The notes beneath the pieces are model-generated. The model did no database searches, was not told the origin of the DNA, and saw only the letters and a program-made list of their open reading frames with translations. The position numbers and the translations under genes were made by a program. Below are positions 30,011-39,500 of a stretch of 50,269 nucleotides of DNA, in pieces. Origin of the DNA: Thermoflexales bacterium (GTDB lineage Bacteria > Chloroflexota > Anaerolineae > B4-G1 > SLSP01); the NCBI GenBank assembly GCA_007125545.1, contig SLDA01000262.1, forward strand, positions 1 to 50,269, written 5' to 3'. Numbering within the stretch: the first letter of the stretch is position 1; every line of letters begins with the position of its first letter.

Positions 30011-30859
30011 TCACCATATGAACTGACCGGCCAAAAAAGCTACTATACACAATGTCGCTCCCAAATAGATCCCCCGCATAGCTTGGCGGCCCGACTCGGC
30101 ACTTTCGGATCTTAGTAGGCGGATCGTGAAAAACATGATCAAAGCATCGATGATCAGGATCATGATCAGGTACCCGGTTCCCATCCACCCCAACACAAGC
30201 GGCACAAAGCCTATCACAATCACCATGCTCCACAGTGCCGTGGACACACGCAGCGCGAACGCTTTTCCCTTCTTGAGGGCAATGGAACGCGAGCCCCGTT
30301 TCTTGTCACCCTCCATATCCATAGCGTCACCGGCGATCTCCTCACCAAGGTCGATAAAGAACGCCATCATGCTAAATACCCACACGATTCCACTCCACGG
30401 CTCAGACACCGTGATCGCTCCTAATAGAAAGGTAACGGCGACCGAAGCGCTGACCATCAGGTTTCCGAGTAGACCGCTCTCCTTATAACGCCAGTTGTAG
30501 AGAACGCCTATCAGCCAGAAAACAATGCTGATCACTAGGACGTCCCATCCCAGCGCTAGAGCAGCAACCAATCCTATTAACGTTGTCACTACAGTCAATA
30601 CAACCACATCGCTGCGGCTGACCATTCCCGATGGCAGAGGGCGGTCGGGATGATTGACCTGATCAACCTCAAAGTCGAAGTAATCGTTGAGAATCACCGC
30701 CGCGCTCGACAAAGAAAACGCACAAAGGAAGCCCAGAATGCCTACCCGCGTCGAGGGGAGTCCTCCTAAGGCAAGAATCTGGCCCGCAGCGACGCAGATG
30801 CCCGCAGCAAGAGACAATTCCAGCCGGAATAAGCGGACCATACCGATGAGCTTTCTCAT
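30011..30859 (-). CDS. UbiA-family prenyltransferase, (digeranyl)geranylglyceryl-phosphate-synthase-like
   Basis: VILNDYFDFEVDQVNHPDRPLPSGMVSRSDV; DLGEEIAGDAMDMEGDKKRGSRSIALKKGK; multiple TM helices. Confidence 0.85.
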   Translation of the reverse strand: MRKLIGMVRLFRLELSLAAGICVAAGQILALGGLPSTRVGILGFLCAFSLSSAAVILNDYFDFEVDQVNHPDRPLPSGMVSRSDVVVLTVVTTLIGLVAALALGWDVLVISIVFWLIGVLYNWRYKESGLLGNLMVSASVAVTFLLGAITVSEPWSGIVWVFSMMAFFIDLGEEIAGDAMDMEGDKKRGSRSIALKKGKAFALRVSTALWSMVIVIGFVPLVLGWMGTGYLIMILIIDALIMFFTIRLLRSESAESGRQAMRGIYLGATLCIVAFLAGQFIW

Positions 30860-31203
30860 AAGTCTCCTGCAGTTATCATTTCTACTCTCAACTGCACTCG
30901 GCGTTTACGGGCCGTGCCAGTCGGATCGATCACTGGTAATTCCGCTACAGACAGGATCATCGGCTGGAAGAACCGGGTAACGCTTCCGGCTTCTCCGGAT
31001 CCTGCTCTTGACTAAGCGCTGATTCGCAGCAAGTATACACCCACTTCCTTAGGGACCCAGGTGTAGCGAGGGAACTGTCAGTCGCTATCGGGATTCCTCG
31101 GACCAGATGTTCTGAGTGCGCGAGGTCATGTCTCCCTCGTAGGAGTCAGCTTGATAAGGAAGCGAATGGGCGGCTTCATCTGCCCAAGCAGCTCCCTTAC
31201 ATT

Positions 31204-31232
31204 TTGACATTTATGCGAGCTTGTTGTATAGT
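31204..31232 (+). promoter_or_regulatory. Near-consensus sigma-70 promoter upstream of the Asp-box secreted protein
   Basis: TTGACA (31204-31209) - 17 nt - TATAGT (31227-31232); implies a ~195-nt leader. Confidence 0.75.
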
Positions 31233-31435
31233 TAATTGTAAGGTGTGCACCGTTGGGCACTCAAGACCCACTGCTTCAGCGCCCTGACGGCAGAGGAGCC
31301 AGCTAACTATACCGCGAAAATCAGTCGCAAGTCAGCACTCCCGTTCCTCAATATCGCTTGCTCTCTGCCACTTCCGGCCTTTCCACGCACGGGTGTCTTG
31401 CAGTTCATCTTAGCAATCTGCGGAAGGGAGCGGTT

Positions 31436-33520
31436 ATGCTAGGGAAGATTGCGCGTTGGTTGATTCTGATCCTCACCGTGATGAGCCTCTTGTCCTTGCA
31501 TTCCATCGCTACCGGCAACCGGGGGAACACCAGTCCTGGAGCATGGCTCGATCTTGGCCCGCGCGGTGGAATGGCGCACACGCTAGCGGTCTCGCCCGAC
31601 TTCGCCAACGACGGCGTCGTATTGGCAGGAGAGCACCAGACTTTACGTCACCCCATAAACCAGTGCGGCCTTGGGATCCGTCGCTCCACCGATGGCGGAT
31701 TGAGTTGGCACCCCACCACGATCGCTCCACCCGACGTCGCTCTGAACACCACGCTAGCCCTTCACGATCTCGCCTTCTCTCCAGCCTTCGCTGCCGATGG
31801 GATCATCTTTGCCGCCACCTGGAGCGGTCTCTTACGCTCCAGCGACCGGGGACAGAGCTGGAGCGCCCTCGCTGGAGCGCCCGATCTGTTTGTAACGAGC
31901 GTTGCGGTCGCGCCAGACTTCGCCACGAGTGGGCACGTGATGGCCGGCTATGGCTACGGCATGGCCGCGCTGCTCTACGTCAGCGACGACGGCGGACAGA
32001 CTTGGTCAGACCATCACGGTGTCTCCGCGCGGGCCGATATCGTCTACTCACCCCATTTCTTCGACGACGGCACCGCCTTGTCAGCCGGCGACGGTGTCTT
32101 CCTCACCACCGACCGCGGTATGTCGTGGACGCAGGTCCTGACGTCCGTCACGTTCGCTCTCGCGGTCTCACCGCAGTATGCCACGGACGCTACCCTCTTT
32201 GCAGCCGGAGTGGATGCAGTTCACGTTTCCAACGACGGTGGTACGGAGTGGATCACTCATACCGTGACGACGGGAGCCGCGCGCCTACAAGCCCTCGCCA
32301 TCTCACCTGACTTTACCACCGACGCTACACTCTTTGCCGGAAGCCAACACGGTCTCTACCGCTCCACCGACCGGGGAGAGCATTGGACTGCCGTCGCCAC
32401 GTATCCGGGGCCTGATGTCCACGCCGTCGCCTTGGCCTCCACCTGGCCCACGACGCCCACGCTCCTGGTCGGGAGCACGGCCGGCGTCTATCGCAGCGAT
32501 GATGGCGGGAACAGCTGGTATCAGGGTCAGGGTATCGCCCCCCTCACGGTGACCCGGCTGGTGAGGGGACCGGATGCGCTGCGACTCACCGCGGCGACAG
32601 CCCGTCACGGCATCTACCAGAGCGCTAACGGCGGCACGACGTGGCGCTTCGCCGGACTCAGTCGGCCGACGGGCATCTCCAACATCGCGCTCTCACCGGC
32701 CTTTATCCACGATCAGACCATGCTGGCAGCCGTCCCTGCCGGCGCAGGCATGGGCTTCAGTCGTTCGATTGATGGCGGCGCCACCTGGGAATGGCTCAGT
32801 TCTACCGACTACCCGGGCGGAGGGCTGGCCTTCTCACCTGGCTTCCCGGACGACCCCGTCGTCTTTGCCACCGGGCAGCACGGAAAGGTGCTACGCTCGA
32901 CCGACCTAGGCGACACCTGGCAACCTGTCGGCACCCCTCCCCCCGGCACCTACAGTCTGGGGGCGTGGCACGTAGCCCTTCCACCGAACTACCCGGAGGA
33001 TGGGTCACTCTTTGCAGGAGGTGCCGGTTTTTGGCGGCTGCCGGAGGGAGCAGAGATCTGGCAGCTTGCGGCAACGGAACTGCTTAGCCATATGCAAATC
33101 ACGTCGCTCGCAGTCTCACCCAACTACGTCGTGGACCAGACGCTCGTCGCGACCGCCCAACGCACCGAGCCCGGTTCGGTTACCCACAGCGGTGTATACC
33201 GCTCAACAGACGGCGGGGTGATCTGGACGCGTCTGACCACAGGATTAACCCCGGTTGACACGCCAACGCCACCCCGGCACGTTGCCTTCTCGCCAAACTA
33301 CGCCACCGACCGTATCATCTACGCGCAGTCCGAAGAACAGCTCTACAGGTCAGCCGATGGGGGTGACCACTGGACAGTCATTGAGGTGCCGCAGGATGCA
33401 CTACCGCTCAGGGATCTCAGCGCGGGGAGACAAGGCAGCGCATACAGCGGCGGAGAGACCGGCGTCTGGCACTACAGGATACTCACACAGCGCCTCTACC
33501 TGCCATTGGTGTCGAGGTAG
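31436..33520 (+). CDS. Secreted BNR/Asp-box repeat (beta-propeller, sialidase-like) protein
   Basis: Signal peptide MLGKIARWLILILTVMSLLSLHSIA; 12 S-x-D-x-G-x-x-W motifs (RSTDGGLSWHP ... RSADGGDHWTV); C-terminus RLYLPLVSR. Confidence 0.9.
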   Translation: MLGKIARWLILILTVMSLLSLHSIATGNRGNTSPGAWLDLGPRGGMAHTLAVSPDFANDGVVLAGEHQTLRHPINQCGLGIRRSTDGGLSWHPTTIAPPDVALNTTLALHDLAFSPAFAADGIIFAATWSGLLRSSDRGQSWSALAGAPDLFVTSVAVAPDFATSGHVMAGYGYGMAALLYVSDDGGQTWSDHHGVSARADIVYSPHFFDDGTALSAGDGVFLTTDRGMSWTQVLTSVTFALAVSPQYATDATLFAAGVDAVHVSNDGGTEWITHTVTTGAARLQALAISPDFTTDATLFAGSQHGLYRSTDRGEHWTAVATYPGPDVHAVALASTWPTTPTLLVGSTAGVYRSDDGGNSWYQGQGIAPLTVTRLVRGPDALRLTAATARHGIYQSANGGTTWRFAGLSRPTGISNIALSPAFIHDQTMLAAVPAGAGMGFSRSIDGGATWEWLSSTDYPGGGLAFSPGFPDDPVVFATGQHGKVLRSTDLGDTWQPVGTPPPGTYSLGAWHVALPPNYPEDGSLFAGGAGFWRLPEGAEIWQLAATELLSHMQITSLAVSPNYVVDQTLVATAQRTEPGSVTHSGVYRSTDGGVIWTRLTTGLTPVDTPTPPRHVAFSPNYATDRIIYAQSEEQLYRSADGGDHWTVIEVPQDALPLRDLSAGRQGSAYSGGETGVWHYRILTQRLYLPLVSR

Positions 33521-33650
33521 CCAGGCGCTCCTGATCCACCATGCCAAGGAATGCTAGCAAGACATAGTTGAAGGTTTCGGGACTGTCCATATTAGCATTG
33601 TGCCCAGCTTCGAGGATCTCATAGTAACGGCTACCAGGGACTGATTCGTG
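33483..33650 (-). pseudogene. Remnant of an alpha/beta hydrolase C-terminus
   Basis: Minus-strand frame: HESVPGSRYYEILEAGHNANMDSPETFNYVLLAFLGMVDQERLATSTPMAGRGAV*; in-frame TAG immediately upstream; no N-terminal part present. Confidence 0.6.
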
Positions 33651-33806
33651 CTAGCTGGTGACCCAACATCCATCCATAGACCATGCATCGAGGCAGTGCC
33701 TCTGAAGAGGGTGTTTGGGTCTGGTTTCTCATCCTCTCCACGACGCAAGAGGGAGCAGATTCGTCCGCTCCCTCTTGCTCAAGTGTAGGGCAATACCCTC
33801 CAAGCG

Positions 33807-35108
33807 TCACACCATCGCGCGCAGGACCTCACCCAGTTGGCGGATCTCTTCGACTGTATTGTAGTGTACCGCGCCCACGCGTACCATCCCACCCTCACCC
33901 TCGACTCCCAGCCGCGTCGTGACCGCCAGCGCATAGTAGTTCCCATCCCACACGAAGATCCCACGCTTGCCAAGTGCCTCCGCGATCTCCCGAGGGTGCC
34001 GCGTGCCCCATGTAAAGGACACGGTAGGCACGCGTTCCTGCAACCGGGCGCGGTCAGTGATCCCGTGAATCCGGATGCCGGGCAACGTCTCCAGTTCGTC
34101 TAGCAATGCCGCGCTCAGCACATGGTCGTACTCGCGCAGCACGCTCATGCCTGTGTGGATGTGCAGCCGCCGGTTCGAGAGGTCTCCGGAGTGCTTCTCG
34201 TAAAGCGCACCATAGGCCTGGCCGATCTCAGCGAGGTAGTTCACTGCCGCCAGCGTGCCGGCGATTCCCTCATGGTTCTGTGTCCCGGTCTGATACTTAC
34301 CGGGCGGATCCTTGGGTGCGGGACGCACCTTGTAGGCTTGTAGCCGATCCAGCAGCTCATACTTGCCGTAGAGCACACCCTCGTGGGGGCCAAAGAACTT
34401 GTACGGCGAGACGGCTAGCAGATCGCAGTCTAGCGCCTGCACATCGATGGGCCCGTGCGGCGCATATTGCACGGCGTCGATGAAAGCCAGCGCCCCGACC
34501 TCGTGTGCCCATTTCACGATCGTCCGGACGTCGTTAACTGTGCCGAGTGCGTTCGAGGAATATCCCACGGCCACAATCTTCGTTCGTTCGTTGATCAGTT
34601 CGTGTAGGCCTACCATATCCAGGGTGTAGTCTTCAACATCGAAGTCGGCCCACCGCACAGTCGCGCCCCGGTCCTCGGCAGCAAGTAGCCACGGGGAGAT
34701 ATTGGCATCGTGATCCATCCGGGTGACCACGATTTCATCGCCGGGCTCCAGCTCGCGCGCCAGGGCGCGGCTGATACCCAGGGTCAGCGTCGTCATATTC
34801 GGACCAAAGACGATCTCATTTGGAGAGGCAGCATTGAGCATGTCGGCCATCGCCGCGTGCGCAGCGTCGAGGATCTCGTCGGACCGCAGACTGGTGGTAT
34901 ATGCTCCCCCGTGATTGGCGTTAGACTGAGTCAGATAGCTCACCATAGCGTCGACAACACATTGAGGCACCTGCGTACCGCCGGGTCCGTCCAGAAAAAC
35001 GGCCAGCTCTTCGGTCATACCGTACCCGGTTTGGACATGAGTCTGCATCAGCGCTGGAAACTGAGCTCGGATCTCGTTGGGGTCAAACAAATTAGTCACT
35101 TCTTCCAC
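33807..35108 (-). CDS. Cysteine-desulfurase-like aminotransferase class V
   Basis: FLDGPGGTQVPQCVVDAM; NEIVFGPNMTTLTLGISRALA; VVTRMDHDANISPWLLAAE; DLLAVSPYKFFGPHEGVLYG. Confidence 0.9.
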   Translation of the reverse strand: MEEVTNLFDPNEIRAQFPALMQTHVQTGYGMTEELAVFLDGPGGTQVPQCVVDAMVSYLTQSNANHGGAYTTSLRSDEILDAAHAAMADMLNAASPNEIVFGPNMTTLTLGISRALARELEPGDEIVVTRMDHDANISPWLLAAEDRGATVRWADFDVEDYTLDMVGLHELINERTKIVAVGYSSNALGTVNDVRTIVKWAHEVGALAFIDAVQYAPHGPIDVQALDCDLLAVSPYKFFGPHEGVLYGKYELLDRLQAYKVRPAPKDPPGKYQTGTQNHEGIAGTLAAVNYLAEIGQAYGALYEKHSGDLSNRRLHIHTGMSVLREYDHVLSAALLDELETLPGIRIHGITDRARLQERVPTVSFTWGTRHPREIAEALGKRGIFVWDGNYYALAVTTRLGVEGEGGMVRVGAVHYNTVEEIRQLGEVLRAMV

Positions 35109-35181
35109 TCCTGGTGTATATGCTGTTCAACTCAACCTACTTCGAATGATCTCTTACGACCTCGTGCGACAGCGGCTATAG

Positions 35182-35688
35182 CTATTGACGCTCCACCCGT
35201 GCCAGTTTGCCGCTGTAGCGCGATACACTGCGTTGAATGTCATCGCGGTACCGGTCTAGATAGCTTGCGACGATCCTTGGCAAATCCATCTCACCGGGCT
35301 GCTCGCAGAACAATCCCTCACTGTCAAGCTCGTGCAAGAAGCGCAGCAGGGCTTCTTCGAGCGCAATCGGCACGCCAGCTCCCCGCGCCGTCACCGAATA
35401 GCGCTTGTCCCCGAGGCTCTCAACCTCGGGTCTGCCACACCACAGCTGATATGGGTTACCGTAGCTGGAAAAAGTCACGGGGCGGGCACCTAGCAACGCC
35501 CCTACCGTACGCCGCACGCCCTGCTGCCCCCCGAGACCTTTCAACACCATATGCACCGAGTACCCGTGCTGACCAAAATCGCCCGCCACATCACGAACTT
35601 CGACGCTCTCCACGGTGAAGGTACACAGAGTGTCCCCGGCGAGCGGAAATTCCATCATAGCACGAAACTTCTTGGCAAATGGCATCAT
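35182..35688 (-). CDS. Hypothetical protein
   Basis: Single ORF of 168 aa with good coding character; no recognised family. Confidence 0.6.
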   Translation of the reverse strand: MMPFAKKFRAMMEFPLAGDTLCTFTVESVEVRDVAGDFGQHGYSVHMVLKGLGGQQGVRRTVGALLGARPVTFSSYGNPYQLWCGRPEVESLGDKRYSVTARGAGVPIALEEALLRFLHELDSEGLFCEQPGEMDLPRIVASYLDRYRDDIQRSVSRYSGKLARVERQ

Positions 35689-35889
35689 CGCCTCCTGACT
35701 ATCTTAATCGGTCTCAACGATGAAGAACCCCGTCCAATTGGATCAGGGCACGGCACATCGTAGCTCAAGCCGCGCTGCTTGTCAACGACGCTATGTCCAA
35801 TGCAAGACGCCCCAGATCGCGTGCCTTGTTAGAAGCCATAAAAGGTGCTACGATTAGCTTGTAAATTAACAGCCGAAAGGGGAGTATCC

Positions 35890-36825
35890 ATGAAACTCGG
35901 ATCATCATCACTGGAAGTATCGCCCGTGGCGTTGGGTTGTATGCGTCTGAGCGGCGACACTGAAGAGGCTATGGCGACGGTGCAGGCGGCCCTCGACCAG
36001 GGCATCAACTTCTTCGACCACGCCGATATTTACGGGGGCGGAGAGCGCGAAGCGGTCTTCTCGGCCCTCTGGGAGCGCGCCCCCTCCATACGCGAGAAGA
36101 TCTTCGTGCAGAGCAAGTGCGGGATCCGGCCCGGCGACGACTCAGGACTACCCACCCGCTACGACTTCAGCTACAATCATATCCTCCGTGCGGTGGAGGG
36201 CAGTCTGCAGCGACTTAAGACGGACTACCTGGACGTCCTGCTCCTGCACCGGCCCGATCCGCTGGTGGAGCCGGAGGAGGTGGCGCAGGCCTTCGACGAA
36301 CTGCAGCAAGCCGGCAAAGTCCGCTGGTTTGGTGTCAGCAATCAGACAACCGCACAGATGCAGCTGCTGCAGGCCTACGTGGAACAGCCGCTCGTCACGA
36401 ACCAGGTCGAGATCAGCGTTGTTCATAACCAGCTCTTCAATGACGGCGTCCAGTTCAATCGCGACGAGATGGGCGTGATCTCGCGCAGCGAGGGCACCGT
36501 GGAGTTTTGTCGCATGCAGAACATCACTTTGCAGGCTTGGGGTCCTCTGGCAGCGGGGAGAGTAACGGGCCGGCTGCCAGACAATCCCGATCCGCGCCTG
36601 GAGGCAACCGCCAAGGTCGTCGCGGAAATGGCGGAAGAGAAGGGAGTTCGTAAAGAGGCGATTCTGGTCGCGTGGTTGTTGCGCCATCCGGCGCAGATTC
36701 AGGTCATCATCGGCACGACGAACGCGGACCGTATTGCGGCATCGGCAAATGCGACGCAAATCGAAATGACGCGCGACGAGTGGTACCGGTTGTTCGCCGC
36801 GGGGCGGGGGAGTGGATTACCCTGA
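35890..36825 (+). CDS. Aldo/keto reductase (YdhF-like)
   Basis: MKLGSSSLEVSPVALGCMRLSGD; GINFFDHADIYGGGERE; QSKCGIRPGD; YLDVLLLHRPDPLVEPEEVAQAFDELQQAGKVRWFGVSN. Confidence 0.94.
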   Translation: MKLGSSSLEVSPVALGCMRLSGDTEEAMATVQAALDQGINFFDHADIYGGGEREAVFSALWERAPSIREKIFVQSKCGIRPGDDSGLPTRYDFSYNHILRAVEGSLQRLKTDYLDVLLLHRPDPLVEPEEVAQAFDELQQAGKVRWFGVSNQTTAQMQLLQAYVEQPLVTNQVEISVVHNQLFNDGVQFNRDEMGVISRSEGTVEFCRMQNITLQAWGPLAAGRVTGRLPDNPDPRLEATAKVVAEMAEEKGVRKEAILVAWLLRHPAQIQVIIGTTNADRIAASANATQIEMTRDEWYRLFAAGRGSGLP

Positions 36826-36850
36826 TTAGCGGCGCTCGTGCCGTTCTGAC

Positions 36851-36880
36851 GAAAAGAGGCGGCTCCAGTGGAGCCGCCTC
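36851..36880 (-). terminator. Terminator between rny and the aldo/keto reductase gene
   Basis: GAGGCGGCTCC/GGAGCCGCCTC, 11-bp stem with 3-nt loop; TTTTC follows on the minus strand. Confidence 0.8.
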
Positions 36881-36914
36881 GCGTATTCGATGCTACGCCG
36901 CACGCGCGTCGTCG

Positions 36915-38444
36915 CTACTTAGCATACTCGACGGCGCGTGTCTCCCGGATAACGGTGACTTTGATTTGCCCAGGATATTCCATTGTCTCTTCGATCTTTC
37001 GCGCGACCTCGCGCGAAAGGCGCAGGCTCTCGAGATCATCAATCTCGCCCGGCCGCACGATAATCCGAATCTCGCGTCCAGCCTGAATCGCAAAACTCTC
37101 CTCGACACCGTTGAAGGAACGCGCGATATCTTCCAGGCTGCGAATGCGCTTGATGTAGTGCTCCAGACTCTCGCGGCGTGCGCCGGGCCGTGCACCTGAG
37201 ATCGCGTCAGCCACCTCGACGATGACCGACTCCAACGTCTGCTGTTCGGACTCGTGGTGGTGCGATTCGATACAGTTAACGACGTTAGCCGACACCCCAT
37301 AGCGTCGCGCCAAATCGGCGCCGATAGTTGCGTGGGTGCCCTCAATCTCAAAGTCCACCGCCTTGCCGATGTCGTGCAACAGCCCACCCATTCGTGCGAT
37401 TTCCGAGTTGGCACCGATTTCGGCCGCGAGCAAGCTAGACAGCTTGGCAACTTCGATCGCGTGCCCCAACTGATTTTGTCCGTAACTAGTACGGAAGTAG
37501 AGCCGCCCCAACAGCTTCATCAACTCCGGATGAAGATTGGGCACTTCAGCTTCGTAGACTGCGTGCTCAGCCTGCTCGCGCATGATCAGATCGACTTCCT
37601 TCTGGGCCTTCTCCAACACCTTCTCAATGCGCGCCGGATGGATGCGACCATCCGAAACAAGATAATGCATAGCTCGGGCGGCAGCCTCACGACGCACCGG
37701 ATTGAACGACGAAATCGTAATCAGTTCGGGTGTATCGTCGACAATGACATCCACACCCGCCTTCTGCTCGAAGACACGAATGTTGCGGCCTCCACGACCA
37801 ATGATCCGCCCCTTGAGCTCGTCACTGGGGATCTCTAGCGTCTTAGTTGTCAGCTCGGCAACCGGTTCGGATGCCAAACGCTGTATCGCTGTAATGATGA
37901 TTTCGCGAGCGCGCTGATCCGAAGTCTCGCGCGCACGTAACTCCTCTTCACGAATCACACGCGCCATGTCCTGACGTGTGTCCTGTGCAACCTGCTCCAA
38001 AACCACCTCGCGCGCCTCTTCGGTCGTCAGGTTAGCAATAGCCTGAAGCTCCGCCTGCCGCTGTTCCTCGACCTGCTCCAACTGATTCCACCGCTTGTCC
38101 ATGGTGCTCTGACGCTTATTGAGCTGCTGTTCGCGATTATCGATGCGCTCTTGTCGCGCATCGACCTGCTCCCGGCGCTTCTGAAGGCGGTCTTCCTCGC
38201 GACGCAACTTCTGATTACGCGTCTCCATCTCACCCTCAAGCTCTTCGCGAATTCTGATTGCATCGTCTTTGGCGTTCAGTACGATGTCGCGGGCTTGCTT
38301 CTCCGCTTCCTCCAGCAGGCGGGTGCGCATAGCTTCTAGATTACCCAACTCTTCCTGGAAGCGCTGCTGGCGGTACAAGTACCCTAGTACCCCACCTGCG
38401 GCCAATCCGATGATTAAAGCAATGACACTAATCAACCATTCCAT
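36915..38444 (-). CDS. rny: Ribonuclease Y
   Basis: N-terminal TM, long coiled coil, KH (LKGRIIGRGGRNIRVFEQKAGVDVIVDDTPE), HD (GGLLHDIGKAVDFEIEGTHATIGADLARRYG). Confidence 0.96.
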   Translation of the reverse strand: MEWLISVIALIIGLAAGGVLGYLYRQQRFQEELGNLEAMRTRLLEEAEKQARDIVLNAKDDAIRIREELEGEMETRNQKLRREEDRLQKRREQVDARQERIDNREQQLNKRQSTMDKRWNQLEQVEEQRQAELQAIANLTTEEAREVVLEQVAQDTRQDMARVIREEELRARETSDQRAREIIITAIQRLASEPVAELTTKTLEIPSDELKGRIIGRGGRNIRVFEQKAGVDVIVDDTPELITISSFNPVRREAAARAMHYLVSDGRIHPARIEKVLEKAQKEVDLIMREQAEHAVYEAEVPNLHPELMKLLGRLYFRTSYGQNQLGHAIEVAKLSSLLAAEIGANSEIARMGGLLHDIGKAVDFEIEGTHATIGADLARRYGVSANVVNCIESHHHESEQQTLESVIVEVADAISGARPGARRESLEHYIKRIRSLEDIARSFNGVEESFAIQAGREIRIIVRPGEIDDLESLRLSREVARKIEETMEYPGQIKVTVIRETRAVEYAK

Positions 38445-39090
38445 TCAAACCTCCCCCGCTAAGTCCGTCGTTTAGTTGTGGGAATTCCTGAGAAGCGAGA
38501 GTCTCCTGGATGAGTTCGTACGGGAAGCCACGCCGGGCCAGTCGCTGAAAGAGTCGCCGGCGGCATTCGTCCGGCGGAAGGTGCTGGAGACGCCGCAGTT
38601 GCTGCTGCGCAGCGGCACGTACAGCGGCCTCCTCATCATACTCATTCAGTGCATCTTCTATTGCATTCGAAGATAGGCCCTTCTGCCGTAACTCGTATTG
38701 GAGCATGCGCTTGCCCCTAGGTCGGAACCGGGCGCGGTTATCGCGCCAGTAACGAGCAAAGGCAGCATCGTCGATTAACCCAGCGTCCTCCAAACGAGTT
38801 ATTACTTCTGTCACGACAGCCTCAGGAAATTCCTTCTCATCCAGATAACCGCGCAGCTCAGCTTCGCTGCGCGGCCGATAAGAAAGGTAGTCCAGAGCTC
38901 TGCCGTGCGCGCGCTCTAGCCCATCCGCAGCCTTCAACTCGGCGATGATCTCGTCCGACAGCCACTCCCCTACCTTGAGCTTCATGGCAACGAACCCGGC
39001 CAAGCCGAAAGCGAATTCATCATCCAGGTAAACACTCACTCGATCCTTGGACCGCTTCTGCGGTTCCAAGGACGTAACTGTACCGGCCAT
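38428..39090 (-). CDS. recX: Regulatory protein RecX
   Basis: DRVSVYLDDEFAFGLAGFVAMKLKVGEWLSDEIIAEL; ALDYLSYRPRSEAELRGYLDEK; GKRMLQYELRQKGLSSNAIEDAL. Confidence 0.92.
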   Translation of the reverse strand: MAGTVTSLEPQKRSKDRVSVYLDDEFAFGLAGFVAMKLKVGEWLSDEIIAELKAADGLERAHGRALDYLSYRPRSEAELRGYLDEKEFPEAVVTEVITRLEDAGLIDDAAFARYWRDNRARFRPRGKRMLQYELRQKGLSSNAIEDALNEYDEEAAVRAAAQQQLRRLQHLPPDECRRRLFQRLARRGFPYELIQETLASQEFPQLNDGLSGGGLNGMVD

Positions 39091-39111
39091 CTTGTTCCTT
39101 CGGTTAGACGC

Positions 39112-39145
39112 AAAAAACGGCTAGGGCAGTGCACCCATAGCCGTT
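39112..39145 (-). terminator. Rho-independent terminator 22 nt upstream of the recX start
   Basis: Minus strand AACGGCTA-tGGGtgcactgCCC-TAGCCGTT followed by TTTT. Confidence 0.8.
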
Positions 39146-39500
39146 GATCAACTAGGCTTAGACATGCCCAAGGATTCCGGCTTAACGGATATCCCTTGGC
39201 GCTTCTCGCATATACCTGGCTCGATCGCCAATGCGGCTATCGCCAAGTCTTCTATGTCAGAGCCATCTCGATTGTCATTAACACAACTGTAGGTTGCCCT
39301 ACAGTATGTGATACGCACAACAGCTAGCGCACCTACCGTACATCAGCCGCGTCTCGCCGGTCATTCACCGGATCGAGAACTCACAAGAGCGCCAGGAATT
39401 AGATTGAACGGAACTGTCAGCATCTGCTCCATCTTGAGTTCTACTGCAACCCAAGCTCCAATCATTCCTACGTAAAACACCCGAACGCTCGCGTCATTTC
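39112..39500 (-). ncRNA. Candidate structured leader/sRNA ending in an intrinsic terminator upstream of recX (5' boundary uncertain)
   Basis: Minus-strand terminator AACGGCTA..TAGCCGTT + TTTTTT (39112-39145); hairpin ACTGTAGG-GCAA-CCTACAGT with GNRA loop (39286-39305); CCAAGG..CCTTGG bulged hairpin (~39166-39197); no convincing long CDS. Confidence 0.45.

Noticed and set aside
31233-31435. c-di-AMP (ydaO-like) riboswitch in the Asp-box leader
   Set aside because: Only a short ccagctaact...ccg resemblance; the conserved 5' elements are absent.
31456-32310. 284-aa plus-strand ORF
   Set aside because: Alternate frame of the Asp-box protein; Arg-rich, low plausibility.
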